From an uncultured Eubacteriales bacterium (GTDB lineage: Bacteria > Bacillota > Clostridia > Oscillospirales > Oscillospiraceae), in contig CABPXX010000125.1 in the NCBI GenBank assembly GCA_902461475.1, positions 1 to 5,101 of the forward strand: a stretch of DNA of 5,101 nucleotides. The letters are read 5' to 3'. Both the position numbers and the translations under genes were made by a program. The notes below the pieces were generated by a model. That model saw only the letters and a list, made by a program, of their open reading frames with translations. It was not told the origin of the DNA and did no database searches. Of the stretch, positions 1-5,101 are shown piece by piece; within the stretch, counting starts at the first letter, position 1; each line of letters begins with the position of its first letter.

Positions 1-239
1 CCGGAGGGGATGGTGCCGGACAGCCGCCGCTCCAGATAGGGGGCGGAGAGCTGAGGCGGCGGGCCGTCCAGGCGGTAGCCCAAACGGGTGGAGGAGGAGA
101 TGGGCCAGCCCTGCTCCCGCAGCTGGGACAGCTCCTTCCAGATGGCGCCCCGGGTGACCCCCAGCGTCTGGCTCATCTCCTGGCCGGAGACATAGCCGGG
201 GCTCTGGGCCAGCAGGGAAATGAGTTGATCTTGATTCAT
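1..239 (-). CDS. birA: BirA-type biotin--[acetyl-CoA-carboxylase] ligase / biotin repressor, N-terminal part (runs off left edge)
   Basis: Only the first 79 residues are in the window; the rest lies to the left of base 1. The start is ATG at 239, preceded by GGGAGG (252-247) with a 7-base gap. Residues about 1-58 form a winged helix-turn-helix of the HTH_11 type: a first helix (NQDQLISLLAQ), then VSGQEMSQTLGVTRGAIWKE, a recognition helix around residues 28-42, and a wing ending in the hallmark LGYRL. In BirA proteins this domain binds the biotin operator, while the downstream catalytic domain (not visible) makes biotinyl-AMP and transfers biotin to the carboxyl carrier protein. Residues 59-79 (PPPQLSAPYLERRLSGTIPS) fit the linker leading to the catalytic domain. 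The gene follows the protease stop codon by 14 bases, so it is probably co-transcribed. Other HTH_11 regulators share the fold, but the GYRL ending and linker favour BirA. Seen: the HTH and the start. Inferred: a bifunctional full-length protein. Confidence 0.83.
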   Translation of the reverse strand, partial: MNQDQLISLLAQSPGYVSGQEMSQTLGVTRGAIWKELSQLREQGWPISSSTRLGYRLDGPPPQLSAPYLERRLSGTIPS

Positions 240-246
240 GATTTGG

Positions 247-252
247 CCTCCC
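247..252 (-). promoter_or_regulatory. Ribosome binding site of the birA-like gene
   Basis: GGGAGG on the minus strand lies 7 bases before the ATG at 239 and just after the protease stop codon (256-254). It fixes the start of the BirA-like gene and shows that this gene is set up to be translated from the same transcript as the protease. Confidence 0.75.
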
Positions 253-253
253 G

Positions 254-1465
254 TCAGGTGAGACGGTCATAGAGGGTGATGGAAATGGAGAGGACACCGC
301 CGTCTCGCAGCACGGACAGCTCCACCTGATTGCCCACCCCGGTGTCATTGAGCACCCGGGTCAGGGCGTAGAGGGTGGGGGTGTCCACCCCGTTGGCGGC
401 GAGAATCACGTCGCCCTCCAGCAGTGCCTCGTGGGCGGGGGTATCGGCGGTGGTGCTCACCACGTACACACCGGAGGTGTCGTCCATCTGGACCTCCTGG
501 CACAGGATGCCCAGGGAGGGGCGGAAGCTCTGTCCGGTGTGAATCATCTGGTTGAGGAAGGGAATGGTGTCGTTGATGGGGATCACCAGGCCCAAGCCTT
601 CGATGACGGTGTCATTTTCCACGCCGGTGATCTTGGCGGAGGTGATGCCCACCACCTGTCCATAGGCGTTGGTCAGAGCGCCGCCGGAGTTGCCGGAGTT
701 GAGGGCGGCACTGGTCTGGAGAAGGTTCATGTCCTTGCCGTCCACCTGAATGGTGCGGGTGGGGGAGGAGATGATGCCCTCGGTCATGGTGCCGTGGAGG
801 TAGCCCATGGGGTTGCCGATGGCGTACACCGAGTCGCCCACCGACAGCTGGTCCGAGCTGCCCAGGCGGGCGGGGGTGAGGCCCTGGGCCTCAATTTTCA
901 GCACTGCCAAGTCCAGCTCCTCGTCGTAGCCCACCAGCTTGGCATCATAATTGGCCGTGCTGGAGAGCAGGCCCACGTTCAGGGACACGCCGCCCTGGAT
1001 GATGTGGAAGTTGGTGACGATGTACCCCGACTGGGTGAGCACTACTCCAGAGCCCACACTGGCCGAGCCGTTGCCCTGGTCGGCGGTGACGCACACCACC
1101 GAGGGGAGCACCTGGTCATAGATTTGGTTGCTGGTCAGGACCTGGGTGTCCTGGTCGTGTACAAAGATGGACACGTTGGGGTCGGGCTGGGCCCAGGGCA
1201 GGTCAGCGGGGTCCCAGTTGGCGTTGACCTCCACATGGCTGGAGGGGCGGGGGGCAAAGGAGCCCCGCTGGGCATCCGCCAGGGAGTTAGCCAGGTGGAC
1301 CATGCCCAGGTATCCGCCGAACACCAGGGCCGCTGCGGCCACCAGGCACAGGGACACCACCAGCAGCGCCTTACCCAGGCGGCGAGGGCGACGGTCTGAG
1401 GTGTAGTGGTAGTGGATGGGGCGGGGTTCCCCTTGGGGCCAGCGATGGGAAAGATGGTTGGACAC
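254..1465 (-). CDS. Membrane-anchored HtrA/DegP-family serine protease with PDZ domain
   Basis: 403 residues from the GTG at 1465, the usual length for Gram-positive HtrA. Order: a short basic cytoplasmic tail ending RRPRRLGK, one membrane helix (about residues 32-57), an acidic/proline-rich linker, a trypsin-like protease domain (about 116-310) and one PDZ domain (about 316-396). The catalytic triad is visible: His154 in TNFHIIQG, Asp185 in ELDLAVLKI and Ser260 in NSGNSGGAL. The family degrades or refolds misfolded exported proteins, and this topology puts the protease outside the membrane. It lies directly downstream of a two-component system, as in CssRS-HtrA, CiaRH-HtrA and WalRK-HtrC, which suggests a role in envelope or secretion stress (inference). 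Start choice: the GTG has a perfect AGGAGG 8 bases upstream. An in-frame ATG at 1492 (412 residues) overlaps the kinase stop as ATGA but has only CCCCGGGC before it. Confidence 0.93.
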   Translation of the reverse strand: MSNHLSHRWPQGEPRPIHYHYTSDRRPRRLGKALLVVSLCLVAAAALVFGGYLGMVHLANSLADAQRGSFAPRPSSHVEVNANWDPADLPWAQPDPNVSIFVHDQDTQVLTSNQIYDQVLPSVVCVTADQGNGSASVGSGVVLTQSGYIVTNFHIIQGGVSLNVGLLSSTANYDAKLVGYDEELDLAVLKIEAQGLTPARLGSSDQLSVGDSVYAIGNPMGYLHGTMTEGIISSPTRTIQVDGKDMNLLQTSAALNSGNSGGALTNAYGQVVGITSAKITGVENDTVIEGLGLVIPINDTIPFLNQMIHTGQSFRPSLGILCQEVQMDDTSGVYVVSTTADTPAHEALLEGDVILAANGVDTPTLYALTRVLNDTGVGNQVELSVLRDGGVLSISITLYDRLT

Positions 1466-1473
1466 GGCAAACG

Positions 1474-1479
1474 CCTCCT
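1474..1479 (-). promoter_or_regulatory. Ribosome binding site that decides the HtrA start
   Basis: A perfect AGGAGG on the minus strand sits 8 bases before the GTG at 1465, inside the first codons of the alternative ATG-initiated frame (ATG at 1492). The ATG itself has no purine-rich stretch at the right distance. This argues for initiation at GTG 1465, giving a protein beginning (V/M)SNHLSHRW. Confidence 0.7.
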
Positions 1480-1488
1480 GAATCAGAT

Positions 1489-2913
1489 TCATGCCCGGGG
1501 CAGACTGAAGGTAAAGGTGGTCAGACCGTCCTGACTGGTGCAGGTGATGGTCTCTTTGTGGCTGTTGAGAATGGTTTTGACGATATACAGACCCAGTCCC
1601 ACGCCGTCCCGGTTTTCACTGCGGGAGTGGTCGGCCTTGTGGAAGCGGTCGAAGATGAGGTCCAGTTCCTCCGGAGGGATGGTCTTGCCCTGGTTGCTCA
1701 CCGACACCGTGGCCTTGGAGCCCTTGGGGACAATGGACAGGGACAGGGTGCCCTCCTCCTGGGAGAACTTGATGGCGTTGTCCAGCAGGTTGTAGCACAC
1801 CTGGGTGATGGCATCCTGGTCGCCCCACACCATCACCGGCTCTTCCGGCAGGTTGGTGGCCACCTCCAGATGCTTCTGGTTGATCTTGCCCTCCAGACTC
1901 ACCAGGGTGCGCAGCATGGTTTCGCCCAGGTCAAATTGCTGCTGGGGGGCCCGCTCGTCGGACTGGAGCCGGGACAGGTCCAGCATGGACCGCACCAGCC
2001 GAGACAGCCGCCGGGTCTCCGAGGAGATGATGCTCAGATACTCCCGCTCCCGGTCGTGGGGAATGGTGCCGTCCAGAATGCCGTCGGCAAAGCCAGCAAT
2101 GGTGGTCATGGGGGTTTTCAGCTCGTGGGAGATGTTGGCGATGAACTCGCTGCGCCGCTGTTCGCTCTTGGACAGGGACTCGGCCATGGCGTTGAAGGCC
2201 TCCGCCAGCTCGCCAATCTCGTCCCGGCGGTTGCCCACGTCCACTCGCACGTCCAGCTTGCCCAGTCCGAACTGACGGGCAGCGGCGGCAATCTCCTTCA
2301 TGGGCTTGGACTGGTGCATACTGGTCACCGAGCTGAGAATGGCGGCCACCAGGATGACTGCGCAGGCCACCACCACGAAGATGGCGGACAGGTCCCGCCA
2401 CATGGCGGTGATGTCCGAGGTGTTGGTGGAGAAGAACACCAGCCCTTGCAGGTATCCGCTGGAACTGGAGACGGGCAGGCCCACCATGAACCGGGCGCTG
2501 GAGTACAACCCATTTAGGGTGGTCATGCCCTCATAGACCTTGTCGTTGATGACAGCGTTGACGATGTCATTGGGCATGTTCCGGGAGGTCATGTTATACA
2601 GCACATGTTTGCCGTCGGTGGCAAAGAGAATGGTGCCGTCGTTGGTGGCCACGATGATGTGGGAGTCGGCCACTTGGGCCACCGTGGAGATGTATTGCTG
2701 AAACTCGTCAGTGGTCCACACGGTGCTGCCGTTGTTGTTGGCGGCGTAGGACGTATATTCTGCAATGTACTTGGCATTGCGCATGAGGGTGTCCTGCTTT
2801 TCCTGGAGGGTGTACTGGTAGCTCAGGGCGGCGAAGGATGCGCCCAACAGGAGAAAGGACAGCAGGACCATTCCGGCCATGGTGGCAAATTGCCGTCCAT
2901 ACATGGATTTCAT
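1489..2913 (-). CDS. Two-component sensor histidine kinase (HAMP-HisKA-HATPase), extracytoplasmic-sensing
   Basis: 474 residues. TM1 (about 10-33) and TM2 (about 176-196) enclose an extracellular sensor of about 140 residues. The stretch HIIVATNDGTILFATD and the later YEGMTTLNG and GLVFFSTNTSD strands resemble a PAS/Cache-like fold (inference). A HAMP linker follows (about 197-250, containing RRDEIGELAEAFNAMAESL). The HisKA H-box is FIANISHELKTPMT with phospho-acceptor His263. The ATPase domain has an N-box (YNLLDNAIKFS, Asn375 and Asn379), an F-box (IFDRFHKAD, about 430-438) and a G2 box (DGVGLGLYIVK, about 446-456). The G1 box is degenerate: NQGKTI in place of DxGxGI. The start ATG has AGGAGG (2929-2924) 10 bases upstream; a second ATG at 2904 is less well placed. 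It follows the regulator by 27 bases and presumably phosphorylates it. The ligand cannot be read from sequence; the HtrA neighbour suggests envelope stress. Confidence 0.95.
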   Translation of the reverse strand: MKSMYGRQFATMAGMVLLSFLLLGASFAALSYQYTLQEKQDTLMRNAKYIAEYTSYAANNNGSTVWTTDEFQQYISTVAQVADSHIIVATNDGTILFATDGKHVLYNMTSRNMPNDIVNAVINDKVYEGMTTLNGLYSSARFMVGLPVSSSSGYLQGLVFFSTNTSDITAMWRDLSAIFVVVACAVILVAAILSSVTSMHQSKPMKEIAAAARQFGLGKLDVRVDVGNRRDEIGELAEAFNAMAESLSKSEQRRSEFIANISHELKTPMTTIAGFADGILDGTIPHDREREYLSIISSETRRLSRLVRSMLDLSRLQSDERAPQQQFDLGETMLRTLVSLEGKINQKHLEVATNLPEEPVMVWGDQDAITQVCYNLLDNAIKFSQEEGTLSLSIVPKGSKATVSVSNQGKTIPPEELDLIFDRFHKADHSRSENRDGVGLGLYIVKTILNSHKETITCTSQDGLTTFTFSLPRA

Positions 2914-2940
2914 GGATGAGGCACCTCCTGCTCTGTGGGG

Positions 2941-3624
2941 TTAGCTGTTGGACTCAAACTTGTAGCCCACGCCCCACACGGTTTTCAGGCTCCACTTGTC
3001 GCTGACGCCCTCCAGCTTTTCCCGCAGACGCTTGATGTGCACGTCCACGGTGCGGCTGTCGCCGAAGTAGTCAAAGCCCCACACCTCGTCCAGCAGCTGG
3101 TTGCGGGTGAAGACCCGGTTGGGGGAGGAGGCCAGGTGGTAGAGAAGCTCCAGCTCTTTGGGCGGGGTGTCCACCCGCTTGCCATCCACCAGCAGCTCGT
3201 AGGAGTCCAGGTTGATAACCAGCTTGTCAAACACCAGCTTTTTCTCCTTCTGCTCCTCTTCGCCGTATCGGCGCAGCACGGCGTGGACCCGGGCCAGCAC
3301 TTCCTTCATCTCAAAGGGCTTGGTGATATAGTCGTCGGCGCCCAGCTCCAGGCCGTTGACCTTGTCATCTAACTCGCCCTTGGCGGTGAGCATGATGATG
3401 GGCACCTTGGAGGTCTCCCGGATTTTGCGGCAGATGGACCAGCCGTCCATGCCGGGCAGCATGATGTCCAGCATCACCAGGTCGGGCTGGAACTGTTGGA
3501 ACTTCTCCAAACCCACCAGTCCGTCGTTGGCCACCTGACAGTCCATGGACTCCTTTTCCAGATATAGACGCATCAGGTCGGCAATGTTCTTGTCATCTTC
3601 CACGATCAATACCTTACGGGGCAT
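2941..3624 (-). CDS. OmpR/PhoB-family response regulator
   Basis: 227 residues from the ATG at 3624, normal for the family. The receiver domain (about 1-118) has the acidic pocket VEDD (Glu9, Asp10, Asp11), phospho-acceptor Asp53 in LVMLDIMLPGMDGW, switch Thr80 in MLTAK and Lys102 in DYITKPFE. A winged-helix DNA-binding domain follows (about 127-227): ELELLYHLASSPNRVFTRNQL, the recognition helix region SRTVDVHIKRLREKLE (about 180-195) and the wing hairpin VWGVGYKFE. It is first in the operon, 27 bases before the kinase, its probable partner. Regulators of this type commonly control their own operon, so the protease downstream is a likely target (inference). Start choice: an in-frame GTG at 3633 would add three residues, but the purine run AAAGGGTG overlaps that GTG and sits 6 bases before the ATG at 3624, so the ATG is preferred. 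No domain is missing or truncated. Confidence 0.95.
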   Translation of the reverse strand: MPRKVLIVEDDKNIADLMRLYLEKESMDCQVANDGLVGLEKFQQFQPDLVMLDIMLPGMDGWSICRKIRETSKVPIIMLTAKGELDDKVNGLELGADDYITKPFEMKEVLARVHAVLRRYGEEEQKEKKLVFDKLVINLDSYELLVDGKRVDTPPKELELLYHLASSPNRVFTRNQLLDEVWGFDYFGDSRTVDVHIKRLREKLEGVSDKWSLKTVWGVGYKFESNS

Positions 3625-3630
3625 ACGTGT

Positions 3631-3638
3631 CACCCTTT
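3631..3638 (-). promoter_or_regulatory. Ribosome binding site of the response regulator gene
   Basis: AAAGGGTG on the minus strand ends 6 bases before the ATG at 3624. It includes the alternative GTG (3633-3631), which therefore cannot use it as a ribosome binding site. This supports the ATG as the real start. Confidence 0.55.
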
Positions 3639-3685
3639 CTTTTTCTGCGGAGAGGGGCTCTCCCTAAATTTTTTATGATACCTGT

Positions 3686-3691
3686 ATTATA
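3686..3691 (-). promoter_or_regulatory. Candidate -10 box for the regulator-kinase-protease-birA operon
   Basis: A perfect TATAAT on the minus strand would start transcription near 3679, leaving an untranslated leader of about 55 bases before the ATG at 3624. No convincing -35 box is found 16-18 bases upstream (GTTCGG or TTCGGC), so the promoter would need an activator, which could be the operon's own regulator, or the match is chance in AT-rich DNA. The hexamer overlaps the left outer stem of the neighbouring inverted-repeat element. Confidence 0.45.
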
Positions 3692-3844
3692 ATGCGTACT
3701 GAACAAAGCCGAACGCCTTGGAAGCGGTGGCTTACAAGGCCATTTGGCTTTGTTCAAGGTGCAAGGTTTTTGGACAAATTTCTTCAAAAACCTTGCACCT
3801 TCCGCTGGTGCGCTGAGGTGCACCAGCGGAAATACGCATTGTAA
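3687..3844. repeat. Four-way inverted-repeat (cloverleaf) element, left unit; unknown family
   Basis: This 158-base stretch is almost wholly made of nested inverted repeats. Outer stem: 3687-3698 (TTATAATGCGTA) with 3833-3844 (TACGCATTGTAA), 11 of 12 Watson-Crick pairs plus one T-G. Hairpin 1: 3700-3710 with 3746-3756 (TGAACAAAGCC, 11 perfect pairs), holding an inner helix of 3715-3720 with 3735-3740 and 3722-3725 with 3730-3733. Hairpin 2: 3756-3772 with 3785-3801 (AAGGTGCAAGGTTTTTG, 17 perfect pairs, 12-base loop). Hairpin 3: 3801-3811 with 3820-3830 (TCCGCTGGTGC, 11 perfect pairs, 8-base loop). Hairpins 1, 2 and 3 abut almost without unpaired bases, so the whole folds as a four-way junction. 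It could be a MITE-like mobile repeat with terminal inverted repeats, or a structured RNA on either strand. No coding potential and no clear target-site duplication were seen. Confidence 0.75.
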
Positions 3845-3952
3845 CAATGGCTGAATTCCATAAAAGCGGCTCCTTTGAGCCGTTTTTATGGAATTGCGCG
3901 GCTACCGCCGCGTGAATAAACCGATTAGCGGTTTATTCGGCAGACATTATTA
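3842..3952. repeat. Four-way inverted-repeat (cloverleaf) element, right unit; unknown family
   Basis: A second unit abuts the first and shares its TAA end (3842-3844). Outer stem: 3842-3853 (TAACAATGGCTG) with 3941-3952 (CAGACATTATTA), 10 of 12 pairs. It closes three consecutive hairpins: 3854-3872 with 3877-3895 (19 pairs, one G-T, 4-base loop), 3897-3902 with 3907-3912 (CGCGGC, 6 pairs, 4-base loop) and 3914-3923 with 3929-3938 (GAATAAACCG, 10 pairs, 5-base loop). One unpaired base separates neighbouring hairpins. The architecture matches the left unit although the hairpin sequences differ. The outer arms resemble those of the left unit (TAAYAATG core). Part of it probably also works as the terminator of the CDF gene. 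Confidence 0.65.
3854..3895 (-). terminator. Hairpin terminator downstream of the CDF exporter gene (possibly bidirectional)
   Basis: On the minus strand the GC-rich core CGGCTC-AAAG-GAGCCG is followed by CTTTTATGG, and the stem extends through an A-rich/T-rich arm to 19 pairs. It lies about 100 bases past the CDF stop codon and before the next operon. On the plus strand the same core is followed by TTTTTAT, an even better U-run, so it could also stop antisense transcription. The function is inferred from shape and position. Confidence 0.6.
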
Positions 3953-3992
3953 TATCCTGGGTTTTTGGCGAAGTGGAGAAGTTTTTGTAAAT

Positions 3993-5101
3993 TCACACCA
4001 CGTAAGAGCGATCAATGTGAATGACCGCGTGATAATTGGGGTTTTCTGCCTGCAATGCCTGGACCAGAGCGTCCTTCACCTGGGCCGGGGGCATGGTGAC
4101 GCTATAGGGAACCACCAGATCAAAAATCAGATTGGAGTACATAGGACCCATGGTCATGCGGAAGTCATGGATGGACAGGTCGGGGTGAATATCCCGGGCC
4201 AGCTGAGCGGTGCGGGCCCGCAGCTGCTCCACCTTTGGGTTGCCAGTCTGAATGGGGTCCATGTGGATGACGGCCTCGATCTGGAACCGCTCGCCCAGCT
4301 CCCGCTCGATGTGGTCGATGATATCGTGGGCCTCCATCACATCGGTCTGATCGGACACCTCGGCGTGGACGCTCATCATCCGCCGCCCGGGGCCGTAGTC
4401 GTGGATGATGAGGTCATGAATGCCCACCACCTGGGGGTGTTCCATGATGACAGACTGGATATCCTTCACCATCTCCGGGTCGGGATTGGTGCCCAGCAGG
4501 GGATCGATGGTGTCCTTGGCGGCGGACCAGCCGGCCTTGAGGATGAACGCTGCCACCAGCAGACCCAGCCAGCCGTCCAGCTGCAAGCTGGTGACGTGGG
4601 TGATGCCCAGGCCCAGCAGCACGGTGGAGGTGGCCAGAGCGTCGGAGCGGGAGTCGATGGCGGTAGCACGGAGGGTCTCAGACTGGATGCGGTTGCCCAG
4701 CTTGCTGTTAAACCAGCCCATCCACAGTTTCACCAGAATGGAGATCACCAGGATGGTGCCGCTGAGGGCGGTGAGTTGGGTGGCCTCGGGATGTAAGATC
4801 TTCTCAATGGAGCTCTTGCCCAACTCCACACCCACCAGGAGAATGAGAAGGGACACCAGCAGCCCGGAGAGGTACTCCATGCGGCCATGGCCGAAGGGGT
4901 GGTCGGCGTCCGGCTTCTGACCGGCCAGGCGGAAGCCCACCAGAGTGACTACAGAGGAGGCGGCATCGGAGAGGTTGTTGAAGGCGTCGGCGGTGACGGA
5001 GATGGCGCCGGTGGTGAGTCCGGCGGTGAGTTTTCCCGCAAAGAGCAGCAGGTTTAAGAGAATTCCCACCCCGCCGGCAAAGACGCCGTATTGACGCCGT
5101 A
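3993..5101 (-). CDS. Cation diffusion facilitator (CDF) family exporter, probably Mn(II)-type; N-terminus beyond right edge
   Basis: 368 residues are visible, counted from the first full codon (5099-5097). The frame stays open to the edge and the family usually has about 20 more residues, so the GTG at 5069 is internal. CDF proteins are dimeric membrane antiporters that export divalent metals in exchange for protons. Visible features: TM1 (GVGILLNLLLFAGKLTAG), TM2 with ISVTADAFNNLSDAASS, the HPFGHGRMEYLSGL loop, TM3-4, TM5 with ATAIDSRSDALATS, TM6, then a cytoplasmic ferredoxin-like domain. The metal-site positions read Asn41-x3-Asp45 in TM2 and Asp149-x3-Asp153 in TM5. This differs from the HxxxD type of zinc exporters and matches what is described for MntE-like manganese exporters, so Mn(II) export is the best guess. 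The C-terminus carries a second, similar ferredoxin-like segment (about residues 285-368). A hairpin terminator follows, so it is a separate transcript from the operon on the left. Confidence 0.92.
   Translation of the reverse strand, partial: RRQYGVFAGGVGILLNLLLFAGKLTAGLTTGAISVTADAFNNLSDAASSVVTLVGFRLAGQKPDADHPFGHGRMEYLSGLLVSLLILLVGVELGKSSIEKILHPEATQLTALSGTILVISILVKLWMGWFNSKLGNRIQSETLRATAIDSRSDALATSTVLLGLGITHVTSLQLDGWLGLLVAAFILKAGWSAAKDTIDPLLGTNPDPEMVKDIQSVIMEHPQVVGIHDLIIHDYGPGRRMMSVHAEVSDQTDVMEAHDIIDHIERELGERFQIEAVIHMDPIQTGNPKVEQLRARTAQLARDIHPDLSIHDFRMTMGPMYSNLIFDLVVPYSVTMPPAQVKDALVQALQAENPNYHAVIHIDRSYVV

Larger units (their letters stand above)
3634..3992. other. Intergenic region with no gene, dominated by inverted repeats
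   Basis: No credible coding sequence is present. From right to left it holds: about 40 bases of plain spacer after the CDF stop (3953-3992), the right and left cloverleaf units (3952-3687), a candidate -10 box (3691-3686), and an untranslated leader with an A/T-rich stretch (3663-3680) leading to the regulator start. It is clearly richer in A/T than the flanking genes. A reading frame at 3614-3847 (minus) exists only because it crosses the inverted repeats and is not a gene. Confidence 0.8.

Noticed and set aside
431..1399. Long plus-strand frame (322 residues) opposite the protease
   Set aside because: Rich in Gly, His, Val and Ala, as expected for the antisense of a GC-rich gene; the opposite strand encodes a complete HtrA.
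1558..2517. Long plus-strand frame (319 residues) opposite the kinase
   Set aside because: Same antisense composition; the minus strand encodes a complete kinase with all key motifs.
3688..3693. TATAAT on the plus strand as a promoter for an RNA reading through the cloverleaf
   Set aside because: The match arises because ATTATAAT is palindromic. No -35 box lies 16-18 bases upstream (TAAATT or similar), so I do not call it without expression data.
3614..3847. Minus-strand reading frame of 77 residues across the repeats
   Set aside because: It is made of the inverted-repeat arms, overlaps the regulator start, has no ribosome binding site and shows no domain. It is a by-product of the repeat element.
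3687..3952. tRNA or CRISPR array
   Set aside because: The cloverleaves lack tRNA arm sizes, the TTC loop and an anticodon arm. The hairpins differ in sequence and have no regularly spaced direct repeats.
3949..3954. TATAAT on the minus strand at the right end of the repeat element
   Set aside because: A perfect hexamer, but the -35 candidate (TCCACT) is weak and the start would fall inside the outer stem. Kept as a possibility, not called as a promoter.
3888..4796. Long plus-strand frame (302 residues) opposite the CDF exporter
   Set aside because: Antisense shadow of the CDF gene with low-complexity His/Gly/Gln composition and a start inside the terminator hairpin.
5067..5069. GTG at 5069 as the start of the CDF exporter
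   Set aside because: The frame continues upstream with RRQYGVFAGG, typical CDF sequence before TM1, and stays open to the window edge. The Val is internal.

Overview
The window looks like chromosomal DNA from a GC-rich, low-phylum-GC-atypical Firmicute, most likely a gut Clostridia lineage of the Oscillospiraceae type. The basis is the G/C-rich third codon positions, strong AGGAGG-type ribosome binding sites, and proteins of clostridial style (OmpR-type regulator, HAMP histidine kinase, membrane-anchored HtrA, BirA with an N-terminal HTH). The lineage is an inference from style, not from a database match. All genes read on the minus strand, so the biological order runs from high to low coordinates.

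Region 1 (5101 to 3993) is a cation diffusion facilitator (CDF) exporter whose N-terminus lies beyond the right edge. Its membrane metal site reads Asn-x3-Asp in TM2 and Asp-x3-Asp in TM5, the pattern associated with manganese exporters such as MntE rather than zinc exporters. Its C-terminal cytoplasmic domain appears duplicated.

Region 2 (3992 to about 3625) is about 370 bases without a gene and is the most unusual part. It is packed with near-perfect inverted repeats that fold as two back-to-back four-way cloverleaves: 3687-3844 and 3842-3952. Each has an outer stem closing three hairpins. The first hairpin of the right-hand unit (3854-3895) doubles as a plausible terminator for the CDF gene. 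The left outer stem overlaps a perfect TATAAT that could be the -10 box of the next operon. I do not recognise the element.

Region 3 (3624 to the left edge) is a four-gene operon in one direction: response regulator (3624-2941), sensor histidine kinase (2913-1489), membrane-anchored HtrA/DegP-like serine protease with PDZ domain (1465 or 1492 to 254), and the start of a BirA-type biotin ligase/repressor (239 to beyond 1). Gaps are 27, about 23 (or a 4-base overlap) and 14 bases, each with a good ribosome binding site. By analogy with CssRS-HtrA, CiaRH-HtrA and WalRK-HtrC, the kinase probably senses an envelope or secretion-stress signal, and the regulator probably controls the protease and its own operon. 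BirA is probably a co-transcribed passenger.
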